Shown here one piece after another: positions 1 to 5,723 of a stretch of 6,743 nt of DNA (positions are counted from its first letter, which is position 1; the number at the start of each line of letters is the position of its first letter). Both the position numbers and the translations under genes were made by a program. The notes below the pieces were generated by a model. It made no database searches and had not been told where the DNA came from. It was given only the letters and a program-made list of their open reading frames with translations. The stretch is taken from the NCBI GenBank assembly GCA_013205365.1, contig JABMNC010000062.1:1-6743 (forward strand), in the 5' to 3' direction. The DNA comes from Cryomorphaceae bacterium. Its GTDB lineage: Bacteria; Bacteroidota; Bacteroidia; Flavobacteriales; Schleiferiaceae.

Positions 1-288
1 GAATTCGACAGCCTGTCGGTGCCCAACGTGTACACGCCCAACGGCGACAACATCAACGATGTTTTTTGCCTCAAACAGACAGAGGCCTCAGCCTTATCGC
101 AATTGAGTCTAAGGGTTTTTAGCCGTTGGGGTCAGGAAGTTTTTGCCACCAATGACCCGCAGTTTCTTTGGGACGGGCGCTTTCAAGGCCGCGATCTCTC
201 CTCGGGGGTCTACCTCTACCACCTCAGCTGGCAGAGCAAATGCGGCACCCGCGGCGACCAGCAGGGGGCGGTCACGCTGAATCGATAG
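1..288 (+). CDS. T9SS-secreted protein, 3' end only (CHU_C type B sorting domain)
   Basis: This is the last 95 codons of a gene that begins beyond the left edge; the reading frame is open from base 1 and ends at TAG 286-288. Nearly all of the visible protein is one gliding motility-associated C-terminal domain (CHU_C family). Seen directly: VPNVYTPNGDNINDVF at residues 7-22, followed by the core SLRVFSRWGQEVF (about 30-42), W50-D-G-R, the SSGVYLYHLSW strand (61-71) and the terminal GAVTLNR. In this family the domain directs a Sec-exported protein through the type IX secretion system, usually to attachment at the cell surface (known of the family; inferred here). The functional part of the protein, likely adhesin-like or repeat-rich, lies outside the window and cannot be named. 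A GTG inside the domain at 19-21 is not a plausible start. The neighbouring fumC converges on it with a 55-bp gap. Confidence 0.93.
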   Translation, partial: EFDSLSVPNVYTPNGDNINDVFCLKQTEASALSQLSLRVFSRWGQEVFATNDPQFLWDGRFQGRDLSSGVYLYHLSWQSKCGTRGDQQGAVTLNR

Positions 289-289
289 C

Positions 290-343
290 GCGGATTCTCC
301 GCTCAGGGCCAACCAACTCTGACAAATTGAGCGGGATTTCCGC
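290..343. other. Two near-identical 13-nt hairpins in the convergent gap
   Basis: The gap between the T9SS gene and fumC holds two 13-nt inverted repeats of the same design. GCGGATTCTCCGC at 290-302 forms a 5-bp stem with loop TTC. GCGGGATTTCCGC at 331-343 forms a 4-bp stem plus one possible G-T pair. The first begins one base after the + strand stop codon. The second abuts the - strand fumC stop codon (344-346). Neither is followed by a T-run on either strand, so they are not classical intrinsic terminators. They may protect mRNA 3' ends or act as weak terminators (inference). Confidence 0.5.
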
Positions 344-1735
344 CTACACCATGTCCTCAGGGCGCACCCAGGCGTCGAACTCTTCTGGGCTAACATAGCC
401 CAGTTTTATTGCGGACTCCCTAAGGGTACTGCCCTCAGCTAGGGCTGTTTTTGCAATTTTAGCTGCCTTGTCGTAGCCAATATGGGGGTTGAGGGCGGTC
501 ACGAGCATCAGTGAATTCTCGAGGTGGCGCTTGATCACGGGGTAGTTTGGCTCAATGCCCACGGCGCATTTGTCGGCAAAGGAGACGGCAACATCGCCCA
601 AAAGACGGGCACTTTGTAGCACGTTTGCAGCAATTAGTGGCTTAAAGACATTGAGCTCGAAGTGGCCAGTCGCTCCCCCAATAGAAACGGCTACGTCGTT
701 GCCGAGTACTTGGGCAGCGACCATGGTCAAAGCCTCTGGTTGGGTAGGATTTACCTTGCCGGGCATAATGCTTGAACCCGGCTCGTTGTCGGGAATGATT
801 AGTTCGCCAATACCAGACCGAGGCCCTGAAGAAAGCATGCGCACGTCGTTGCCAATCTTCATGAGCGAAACAGCGACCCTCTTGAAGGCACCGCTGAGTT
901 CAACCATGGCGTCGTGAGCCGCTAGAGCCTCAAACTTGTTGGGGGCCGTCACAAAAGGCAAGCCACTAAGTGCAGCGATTTTGGCAGCAACGGCCACGTC
1001 GTAGCCCTTTGGGGCATTAAGGCCAGTGCCCACTGCCGTTCCGCCCAAAGCAAGTTCTGCTACCATGACGAGTGCGTTCTGTATGGCCCTAATTCCGTTG
1101 TCGATTTGCTGCACGTAGCCACTGAATTCCTGGCCCAAAGTCAAGGGCGTTGCGTCCATAAAATGCGTACGCCCCGTCTTGACTACGTTTTGGAATTCCT
1201 TCGATTTCGCTGCCAGTACCTCCCTAAGGTGCTGTAATCCAGGGAGCGTCGTCTGCGCCGTGAGGCGGTAGGCCGCAATATGCATGGCGGTCGGGAAGGT
1301 GTCGTTGGACGATTGAGACTTATTAACGTCGTCGTTGGGGTGCAAAACCTTCTGCGTGTCCAGAAGCGAACCTCCGCTCAGTACGTGTCCACGGTAGGCA
1401 ATTACCTCATTGACGTTCATGTTGCTTTGGGTGCCTGATCCGGTTTGCCAGACCACAAGCGGAAACTCCCCGTCGTGACGACCCTCGAGGATTTCGTCGC
1501 AAACCCGTCCAATAAGCTCGGCCTTGTCTTTGGGCAGTACGCCGAGGTCGCAGTTGGTCAGAGCAGCTGCCTTTTTAAGCAGGGCAAAGGCCTTAATGAT
1601 TTCGAGCGGCATGCTGCCCTCAGGACCAATTTTAAAGTTGCTGCGCGATCGTTCGGTTTGCGCCCCCCAGTAGGCGGAGGCCGGAACGTGGACTTCGCCC
1701 ATCGTGTCGCGTTCAATGCGGGTATTTGTGCTCAT
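344..1735 (-). CDS. fumC: Fumarate hydratase class II (fumarase C)
   Basis: Reversible hydration of fumarate to L-malate in the TCA cycle; an iron-independent, cytoplasmic homotetramer. The 463-aa product is full length for the family and opens in the usual way (TRIERDTMGEV, residues 5-15). Seen: TGSGTQSNMN (98-107) and SQSSND (140-145), which line the substrate site. The general base His191 lies in TGRTHFMDATPLTLGQ (187-202; E. coli His188). The family signature GSSIMPGKVNPTQ (320-332) carries the catalytic loop Ser321 and substrate-binding Lys327 and Asn329. The C-terminal domain has IGYDKAAKIAKTA (419-431) and ends in WVRPEDMV, which is typical of fumarase rather than aspartase. The ATG at 1733-1735 is chosen because it gives the expected N-terminus. 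A Bacteroidota -7 box lies only 4 nt upstream, so the mRNA may be leaderless. The gene is monocistronic and convergent with the T9SS gene. Confidence 0.97.
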   Translation of the reverse strand: MSTNTRIERDTMGEVHVPASAYWGAQTERSRSNFKIGPEGSMPLEIIKAFALLKKAAALTNCDLGVLPKDKAELIGRVCDEILEGRHDGEFPLVVWQTGSGTQSNMNVNEVIAYRGHVLSGGSLLDTQKVLHPNDDVNKSQSSNDTFPTAMHIAAYRLTAQTTLPGLQHLREVLAAKSKEFQNVVKTGRTHFMDATPLTLGQEFSGYVQQIDNGIRAIQNALVMVAELALGGTAVGTGLNAPKGYDVAVAAKIAALSGLPFVTAPNKFEALAAHDAMVELSGAFKRVAVSLMKIGNDVRMLSSGPRSGIGELIIPDNEPGSSIMPGKVNPTQPEALTMVAAQVLGNDVAVSIGGATGHFELNVFKPLIAANVLQSARLLGDVAVSFADKCAVGIEPNYPVIKRHLENSLMLVTALNPHIGYDKAAKIAKTALAEGSTLRESAIKLGYVSPEEFDAWVRPEDMV

Positions 1736-1762
1736 GCTGCAAAATTACGCCCTATTGCAGCA
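1735..1762. repeat. 8-bp inverted repeat at the fumC start
   Basis: TGCTGCAA (1735-1742) and TTGCAGCA (1755-1762) are perfect inverted copies separated by 12 bp. The left arm touches the first base of the fumC start codon and overlaps its putative -7 box. This could be an operator for a dimeric regulator. If transcription starts further upstream than the box suggests, it could instead form an RNA hairpin at the translation start. Chance occurrence of an 8-bp arm pair is possible. Confidence 0.4.
1740..1747 (-). promoter_or_regulatory. Putative -7 box of the fumC promoter
   Basis: Read on the - strand, this is TAATTTTG, an exact match to the Bacteroidota housekeeping sigma -7 consensus TAnnTTTG. 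Its last base is 4 nt from the fumC ATG, so a start site at the usual distance would fall at or next to the ATG. No TTG-type -33 element is visible at about 19 bp upstream. The match alone could be chance; its placement in a divergent intergenic region supports it. Confidence 0.45.
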
Positions 1763-1785
1763 GCGAGGAATTGGCTCGAGTCACT

Positions 1786-1793
1786 TATCTTTG
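1786..1793 (+). promoter_or_regulatory. Putative -7 box for the 53-codon membrane protein gene
   Basis: TATCTTTG matches TAnnTTTG exactly. It predicts a transcript start near 1798-1801 and a leader of roughly 33 nt before the ATG at 1833. The nearest upstream TTG (1771-1773) is only 12 bp away, shorter than the usual spacing of about 19 bp, so the -33 element is weak or absent. Confidence 0.55.
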
Positions 1794-1832
1794 CCCAGTA
1801 CCAAAACGACCATCCTCCAAACGCTGCCAACC

Positions 1833-1994
1833 ATGAAATTTATCGGATTTCTACTCTTTATAATCATCCTGCTCACAGGGTTCAGCATGCTGATTTTCCT
1901 TGCCCTATTTGTGGGCTATTGGCTCACGCTGCTTGGTTTGGAACGCGTGATGCCCGACCGCATCTATAAGTGGCTTGAAGGCGCTAAACGCTAG
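1833..1994 (+). CDS. Small hydrophobic membrane protein, 53 aa, function unknown
   Basis: I do not recognise this protein. It begins MKFIGFLLFIIILL, and residues 3-36 are an almost unbroken hydrophobic run (aliphatic plus Phe, Trp, Gly). This is long enough for one long helix or a tight two-helix hairpin. It is followed by a charged amphipathic tail (LERVMPDRIYKWLEGAKR, 36-53) that should lie in the cytoplasm by the positive-inside rule. Evidence that it is a gene: its own -7 box with a leader of about 33 nt, an ATG start giving a sensible membrane N-terminus, and a strong terminator 22 bp after the stop. The same frame stays open further upstream to 1704, but that part lies antisense to fumC and upstream of the promoter, so ATG 1833 is preferred. 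It stands alone as a single-gene unit between fumC and manC. It could be a regulator or stabiliser of a membrane complex, but nothing in the sequence says which. Confidence 0.68.
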   Translation: MKFIGFLLFIIILLTGFSMLIFLALFVGYWLTLLGLERVMPDRIYKWLEGAKR

Positions 1995-2007
1995 TCAGTT
2001 AGGTTTT

Positions 2008-2042
2008 AAAAAACGGAAGGCGCCCAATTGGGCGCCTTTTTT
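2008..2042. terminator. Bidirectional intrinsic terminator
   Basis: AAGGCGCCC (2017-2025), loop AATT (2026-2029) and GGGCGCCTT (2030-2038) form a perfect 22-bp palindrome. On the + strand it runs into six T (2037-2042). On the - strand a six-T run (complement of A 2008-2013) follows after CCG. It sits 22 bp after the small membrane protein gene and 24 bp after the stop codon of manC, which approaches from the other side. It therefore can end both transcripts. Confidence 0.92.
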
Positions 2043-2066
2043 GTGGCTTCTTCGTTTCAAAAAGGT

Positions 2067-3152
2067 CTACACGAAGTCCTCTCCCCGGAGCATTTTGATG
2101 TCGTTTACAAACTGCTTGATCTCCTGCTCCTTACTCCGTGGGCAAACCAGCAATCGGTTCTCGCTTAAAATTACGATGTAGTCCTCAAGACCGTCGACTA
2201 TAGCGACCATGCTGTCAGGAATCAGGTAGGTATTGCCCGTGGCGTCGTAAGAAAGCACGGTCTTGCCCGATCCGGTGTTGCCCTTGGAGTCTGCGGTACG
2301 CTGCTCGTGCACGGCCCCCCAGCTTCCCAGGTCGGACCATCCAAACTCTGCGGGCATTACCAGCACCTGCTTGGCCTTCTCCAGAATTCCGTAGTCAATG
2401 GACTCGTTGGGGCACTCCCCATAAATGGACTCGATAAACTCGGATTCGCTCTCGCTACCAAAATGCTCCCATCCTGAATTGAAAACGGAATACATTTCGG
2501 GCATATGCTTTTCAAAAGCACTGAGGATGGCGTTGGCGTTCCAAACAAAAATCCCCGCATTCCACAAAAATTCGCCCGTGGCAATGAACTGCTCGGCCAT
2601 TTCGAGATTGGGCTTCTCGGTGAAGGTCTTGACCGGGTGCACGTCTTCGGCAAATTCCGACCGTTCCGACCGAAACTGAATGTACCCGTAGCCCGTTTCG
2701 GGGCGGACTGGGGTCATTCCCAAAGTCATCAGCACGTTGTGCTTTGCCGTTGTCGCCAAAGCTGAATTCAGGCGGGCGCTAAACTCCGCCTCGTTGCTAA
2801 CAAGGTGGTCTGCAGGGGTAACTACAAAATTGGCTAAAGGGTCGCGTTTTTTGAGCACAAAGCCTGCGTAGGCAACACAGGGCGCAGTATTGCGGCGAGT
2901 GGGTTCCGCCAAAATGCGTTCCCGATTGAGCTCGGGAAGCTGCTCCAGGCAGATTTCGGCGTAGTCCGCGTGGGTAACCACATAAATATGGTCTCCAGGC
3001 ACAACCGTCTTCATGCGGCGAAATGTTTGCTGAAGCAGGGTTTCACCAGAGCCTAGGATGTCTAGGAACTGTTTGGGTTTGTGCGACGTGGACGTGGGCC
3101 AAAACCGCGATCCAACTCCGCCAGCCATAATTACTGCATAGTTATGTTCCAT
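2067..3152 (-). CDS. manC: Mannose-1-phosphate guanylyltransferase (GDP-mannose pyrophosphorylase)
   Basis: Makes GDP-mannose from mannose 1-phosphate and GTP in the cytoplasm, feeding GDP-mannose/GDP-fucose-derived surface glycans and protein glycosylation. The 361-aa product is a single nucleotidyltransferase domain. Seen in order: the nucleotide-binding signature GGVGSRFWP (11-19) with PKQF (26-29), EPTRRNTAP (83-91), PADH (113-116), PETGYGYI (151-158), FTEKP (177-181, sugar-phosphate site), WNAGIF (197-202), SIDYGILEK (251-259) and WSDLGSW (272-278). It lacks the C-terminal cupin (phosphomannose isomerase type II) domain of the roughly 480-aa bifunctional enzymes, so isomerase activity must come from elsewhere. 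The ATG at 3150-3152 begins the canonical N-terminal strand (YAVIMAGG). A -7 box lies 19 nt upstream, and an SD-like AGAAGG sits unusually close to the ATG. No glycan biosynthesis neighbours are in the window. The symbol follows function; some annotators use cpsB or algA for the family. Confidence 0.95.
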   Translation of the reverse strand: MEHNYAVIMAGGVGSRFWPTSTSHKPKQFLDILGSGETLLQQTFRRMKTVVPGDHIYVVTHADYAEICLEQLPELNRERILAEPTRRNTAPCVAYAGFVLKKRDPLANFVVTPADHLVSNEAEFSARLNSALATTAKHNVLMTLGMTPVRPETGYGYIQFRSERSEFAEDVHPVKTFTEKPNLEMAEQFIATGEFLWNAGIFVWNANAILSAFEKHMPEMYSVFNSGWEHFGSESESEFIESIYGECPNESIDYGILEKAKQVLVMPAEFGWSDLGSWGAVHEQRTADSKGNTGSGKTVLSYDATGNTYLIPDSMVAIVDGLEDYIVILSENRLLVCPRSKEQEIKQFVNDIKMLRGEDFV

Positions 3153-3171
3153 AGCCTTCTGAATTGAGGGG

Positions 3172-3179
3172 CAAAGGTA
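3172..3179 (-). promoter_or_regulatory. Putative -7 box of the manC promoter
   Basis: On the - strand this reads TACCTTTG, an exact TAnnTTTG match. It leaves 19 nt to the manC ATG, which implies a leader of about 10-15 nt. It is the exact inverted copy of the box serving adk 18 bp away. No -33 TTG is visible at normal spacing. Confidence 0.6.
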
Positions 3180-3197
3180 GGGAAGTCCGCGAAGTCG

Positions 3198-3205
3198 TAC
3201 CTTTG
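3198..3205 (+). promoter_or_regulatory. Putative -7 box of the adk-obgE-PAP2-crcB operon
   Basis: TACCTTTG matches TAnnTTTG exactly and lies 39 bp before the adk ATG, implying a leader of about 30-35 nt. It mirrors the manC box on the other strand. Between them are two GAAGTC hexamers (3182-3187 and 3191-3196, 9 bp start to start). No -33 TTG is seen at the expected distance. No other promoter match was noticed within the downstream operon, so this probably drives all four genes (inference). Confidence 0.6.
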
Positions 3206-3244
3206 GGGGCTAAACCTCTTGAGGTAATTCAACGTTCCGTCTGC

Positions 3245-3817
3245 ATGAAAAATATTGTACTCTTTGGGCCTCCAGGGGCAGGGAAGGGAACGCAAAGTGC
3301 GTTGCTCGTAGGTGAATTCGGACTCTTGCACCTATCGACGGGCGATATTTTTCGCCGAAACATCCATGAAGCAACCGAGTTGGGTCGCTGGGCCAAGTCT
3401 TTTATGAGCCAAGGGCAGCTGGTTCCCGACGATGTTACCATCGCCATGCTCAAGGACGAATGGTCGAGGTACCCCGAAGCTGCAGGATTTATTTTTGACG
3501 GATTCCCTCGCACCAGTGCCCAGGCATTGGCTCTGGACGAGATTCTTGCCCAGGCCGGGACTTCGGTTTCTGCCATGATTGGCCTCGAGGTTGACGACGA
3601 CGAACTCGTCAAGCGCCTTCTAGAGCGCGGAGTCACTTCAGGCCGTTCGGACGACGCCAACGAAGACGTTATTCGCCAAAGGCTCGCGGTCTACAGCCGC
3701 GAAACGGCTCCGGTAAAGTCCTACTTCGAGGCACAGGCCAAGTATCACGGACTCAATGGCGTGGGCACAGTAGAAGAAATTGCGGCCGAACTTCGCGCCC
3801 TGATACAATCCCTTTAA
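3245..3817 (+). CDS. adk: Adenylate kinase (short-lid form)
   Basis: Catalyses AMP + ATP to 2 ADP in the cytoplasm, balancing adenine nucleotides. The 190-aa product carries the P-loop GPPGAGKGTQ (8-17), the AMP-site STGDIFR (31-37), DGFPRT (85-90) and the arginine-rich region LLERGVTSGRSDDANEDVIRQRL (125-147), with Arg128, Arg134 and Arg145 as likely phosphate contacts. The lid between LLERG and GRSDD is only a few residues long, with no zinc-finger-like insert, as in short-type adenylate kinases; this matches the forms I know from Bacteroidota. The ATG at 3245 is chosen because MKNIVLFGPPGAGKGT is the canonical N-terminus. The same frame is open 27 codons further upstream, but that would start upstream of the -7 box and is rejected. 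It is the first gene of the + strand cluster, 12 bp before obgE. Confidence 0.97.
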   Translation: MKNIVLFGPPGAGKGTQSALLVGEFGLLHLSTGDIFRRNIHEATELGRWAKSFMSQGQLVPDDVTIAMLKDEWSRYPEAAGFIFDGFPRTSAQALALDEILAQAGTSVSAMIGLEVDDDELVKRLLERGVTSGRSDDANEDVIRQRLAVYSRETAPVKSYFEAQAKYHGLNGVGTVEEIAAELRALIQSL

Positions 3818-3829
3818 ACAACTAAGACG

Positions 3830-4843
3830 GTGGCTGATTCCAATTTTATTGACTACGTCAAGGTCTTTCTGCAGTCAGGGCACGGAGGGGCAGGGAGCCG
3901 GCACTTTTTTAGGGCCAAAGGCCTTCCCAAGGGTGGGCCCGACGGCGGCGACGGGGGTCGAGGCGGACACATTATTCTCGAGGGAAATCCGCAACAATGG
4001 ACCCTGATTCACCTAAAGTACCGCAAGCACATCAAGGCAGACGCTGGCGAGAACGGAGGCCGCAACCTGCGCATCGGCGCGAGCGGAGAAGATATTGTAC
4101 TGCAGGTTCCGCTTGGAACGGTGGTCAAGGACTCCGAAACGGGTGAAGTGCTCTGCGAGGTCACGGAGGCGGGCCAGCGTGTGGTTTTTTTAGCGGGCGG
4201 ACGCGGCGGACGCGGCAATGCCTTCTTCAAAAATTCGGTCAATCAGGCTCCAGAGTTTTCACAGCCTGGCGGCTCTGAACTGGAAGGCTGGTTCTTGCTC
4301 GAGCTCAAGGTTTTGGCTGACGTAGGACTGGTCGGTTTTCCCAATGCGGGCAAGTCAACCCTGCTGGCCACCATAAGCGCGGCGAAACCCGAAATCGCGG
4401 ACTATCCCTTTACCACCCTGGTTCCCAACCTTGGTGTGGTGCCGCACCGCAACTACACCTCCTTTGTTATGGCCGATATTCCGGGCCTTATCGAGGGCGC
4501 TGCAGAGGGTAGAGGCTTGGGTCACCGTTTCTTGAAGCACATCGAGCGCAATGCCCTGCTTTTGTTTTTGGTTCCCTGCGACGCCAAAGACGTGGTGGGG
4601 GAGTACGAAATTCTCCTCGGGGAGTTGGGGCGATTTAATCCGGAACTCCTTACCAAGCGCCGCGTTTTGGCCATATCAAAAACCGACATGCTCGACGAAG
4701 AATTGCTCGCTCAGCTTCTCGCCGACGTGCGCCCTCGCCTGCCGAAGGATCTTATTTTAACCACGTTCAGCAGCGTTACCGGCCAGGGTCTTGATCGACT
4801 CAAAGACTTGCTATGGGAATCCTTGAATCGATCAATCGACTAG
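3830..4843 (+). CDS. obgE: Obg-family GTPase (ObgE/CgtA)
   Basis: Essential GTPase that associates with the 50S ribosomal subunit and links ribosome maturation to growth and stress (known of the family). The 337-aa product has the glycine-rich Obg fold at about 3-158 (SGHGGAGSRHFFRAKGLPKGGPDGGDGGRGG, 16-46, and GGRGGRGN, 123-130). The G domain follows: G1 GFPNAGKST (169-177), switch I DYPFTTLVPNLG (191-202), G3 DIPGLIEGAAEGRGLG (216-231), G4 SKTD (283-286, Ser in place of the usual Asn) and G5 SSVTGQG (314-320). It ends shortly after the G domain and lacks the acidic C-terminal tail of E. coli ObgE. The start is GTG at 3830-3832: the product then begins MADSNFIDYVKVF, which fits the family's first strand, and no ATG is nearby. 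It follows adk by 12 bp and overlaps the PAP2 gene by 31 bp. Confidence 0.97.
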   Translation: MADSNFIDYVKVFLQSGHGGAGSRHFFRAKGLPKGGPDGGDGGRGGHIILEGNPQQWTLIHLKYRKHIKADAGENGGRNLRIGASGEDIVLQVPLGTVVKDSETGEVLCEVTEAGQRVVFLAGGRGGRGNAFFKNSVNQAPEFSQPGGSELEGWFLLELKVLADVGLVGFPNAGKSTLLATISAAKPEIADYPFTTLVPNLGVVPHRNYTSFVMADIPGLIEGAAEGRGLGHRFLKHIERNALLLFLVPCDAKDVVGEYEILLGELGRFNPELLTKRRVLAISKTDMLDEELLAQLLADVRPRLPKDLILTTFSSVTGQGLDRLKDLLWESLNRSID

Positions 4844-5364
4844 ACCAAAGGGTCTTCCTCGAGCTGGCGGGCCATGGTGGCCCCATTGCGGACAGTATTT
4901 TTACGGCTGCTTCTAGTGCATGGCTTGCCCTCGCAATTTGGATGCTTCTTTGGGCTTCACGCCGACCTGACTATACCACCTCGGCGTGGATTTGGCTGCT
5001 GGTCACCATGGTGGCTGCCTTTGCGGCCGCAGACTGGACCGCAACGCTGCTTAAAAATTCCCTAGGTCGCCCAAGGCCTTGCTGGTATCTTGAGGGGCAG
5101 TTTAGGGCCCTGGCGCAATGCAAAGGGAAGTTTGGTTTTGTTTCGGGTCATTCTGCTACTACCTGGGCCATACTCGCGGTGTTTTTGGCAAGTCGTCCGG
5201 CGGTATGGATTGGCCGGGCTGCAATTCTTTGGGCTTTGACGGTCTCGTTTTCTCGGGTTTACGTGGGGGTGCACTATCCCGGCGACGTGCTGGCTGGTGC
5301 CCTAGTGGGCTTGCTGATAGCACGTTTAATACTGCTCCTTCGACCCCTACCTTCGAGGCTATGA
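4813..5364 (+). CDS. PAP2-family membrane phosphatase
   Basis: An integral inner-membrane phosphatase of the PAP2 (phosphatidic acid phosphatase type 2) family, acting on lipid phosphates or pyrophosphates at the periplasmic face. All three signature motifs are intact in the 183-aa product: K81-NSLGRP-RP89 (KxxxxxxRP), SGH at 111-113, and SR147-148 with His154 and Asp158 (SRxxxxxHxxxD). Hydrophobic segments at roughly 30-48, 58-79, 115-127, 131-149 and 157-177 suggest five or six membrane spans. The substrate cannot be told from sequence: undecaprenyl pyrophosphate recycling, phosphatidylglycerol phosphate or lipid A dephosphorylation are all options. ATG 4813 is inside obgE, but MGILESINRLDQRVFLEL matches the usual short amphipathic N-terminus of Bacteroidota members, so the 31-bp overlap seems real. 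It ends in ATGA shared with crcB. Confidence 0.92.
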   Translation: MGILESINRLDQRVFLELAGHGGPIADSIFTAASSAWLALAIWMLLWASRRPDYTTSAWIWLLVTMVAAFAAADWTATLLKNSLGRPRPCWYLEGQFRALAQCKGKFGFVSGHSATTWAILAVFLASRPAVWIGRAAILWALTVSFSRVYVGVHYPGDVLAGALVGLLIARLILLLRPLPSRL

Positions 5365-5723
5365 ATGCACTTGCCGTAGCGCTTGGGGGAGCCTTGGGCA
5401 GCCTTTTGCGTTGGTCTTTTAGCCTGCTTTTGCGGCGGGTTGATGCGCCCCTGATCACGGCCTCGGCGGCGACCCTGTTGGCAAACATTGCTGCAGCGGC
5501 AATCCTTGGCTACCTAATGGCCAGGCCCAACCCCGACGCACGACTGCAGCTCGCCCTTGTCACTGGTTTTTGTGGCGGATTCAGCACCATGAGCACCTTC
5601 AGTTGGGAGGCCTTAGAATGGGCCAAATCGGGATCCTGGTTGCTGGCCCTTGCCTACGTCGCCGCGACGCTGGTTTTGAGCCTGGGCGCTGCTGCTGCAG
5701 CCTATGCGCTAGCGAATAAGTAG
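5361..5723 (+). CDS. crcB: Fluoride ion channel CrcB/Fluc
   Basis: A small inner-membrane protein that works as a dual-topology dimer and lets fluoride leave the cell (known of the family). The 120-aa product has four hydrophobic segments (about 3-24, 33-53, 63-83, 95-117). Family marks seen: GGALGSLLRW (9-18), the pore Asn42 in TLLANIAAAAILG (38-50), and GFCGGFSTMSTFSWE (69-83). In the last motif the first of the two pore phenylalanines of the usual TTFSTF is Met77, while Phe80 is kept. The ATG at 5361 overlaps the PAP2 stop codon (ATGA), suggesting translational coupling. No fluoride riboswitch can precede it, because the upstream sequence is coding. The last 15 bp overlap the end of the - strand T9SS gene. 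Confidence 0.94.
   Translation: MNALAVALGGALGSLLRWSFSLLLRRVDAPLITASAATLLANIAAAAILGYLMARPNPDARLQLALVTGFCGGFSTMSTFSWEALEWAKSGSWLLALAYVAATLVLSLGAAAAAYALANK

Noticed and set aside
1..6. EcoRI site GAATTC at the very first base, suggesting a cloning junction
   Set aside because: Several other GAATTC sites occur inside genes (for example in fumC, manC and adk), so one at the edge is not evidence of a vector or chimeric joint.
1704..1832. Longer 96-codon version of the small membrane protein
   Set aside because: The extension lies antisense to the fumC start and upstream of the TATCTTTG promoter box; ATG 1833 gives a clean membrane protein N-terminus.
1445..1969. Long + strand reading frame (174 codons) antisense to fumC and over the small membrane gene
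   Set aside because: It reads through the complement of well-conserved fumC codons and in another frame over the 53-codon gene; its product has no recognisable features.
3164..3244. Upstream extension of adk by 27 codons
   Set aside because: The extra residues show no adenylate kinase features, the start would lie upstream of the -7 box, and MKNIVLFGPPGAGKGT is the normal N-terminus.
4676..4687. Obg G4 motif SKTD instead of NKxD, as a possible defect
   Set aside because: Ser at this place is, as far as I recall, usual in Bacteroidota Obg proteins, and all other G motifs are intact.
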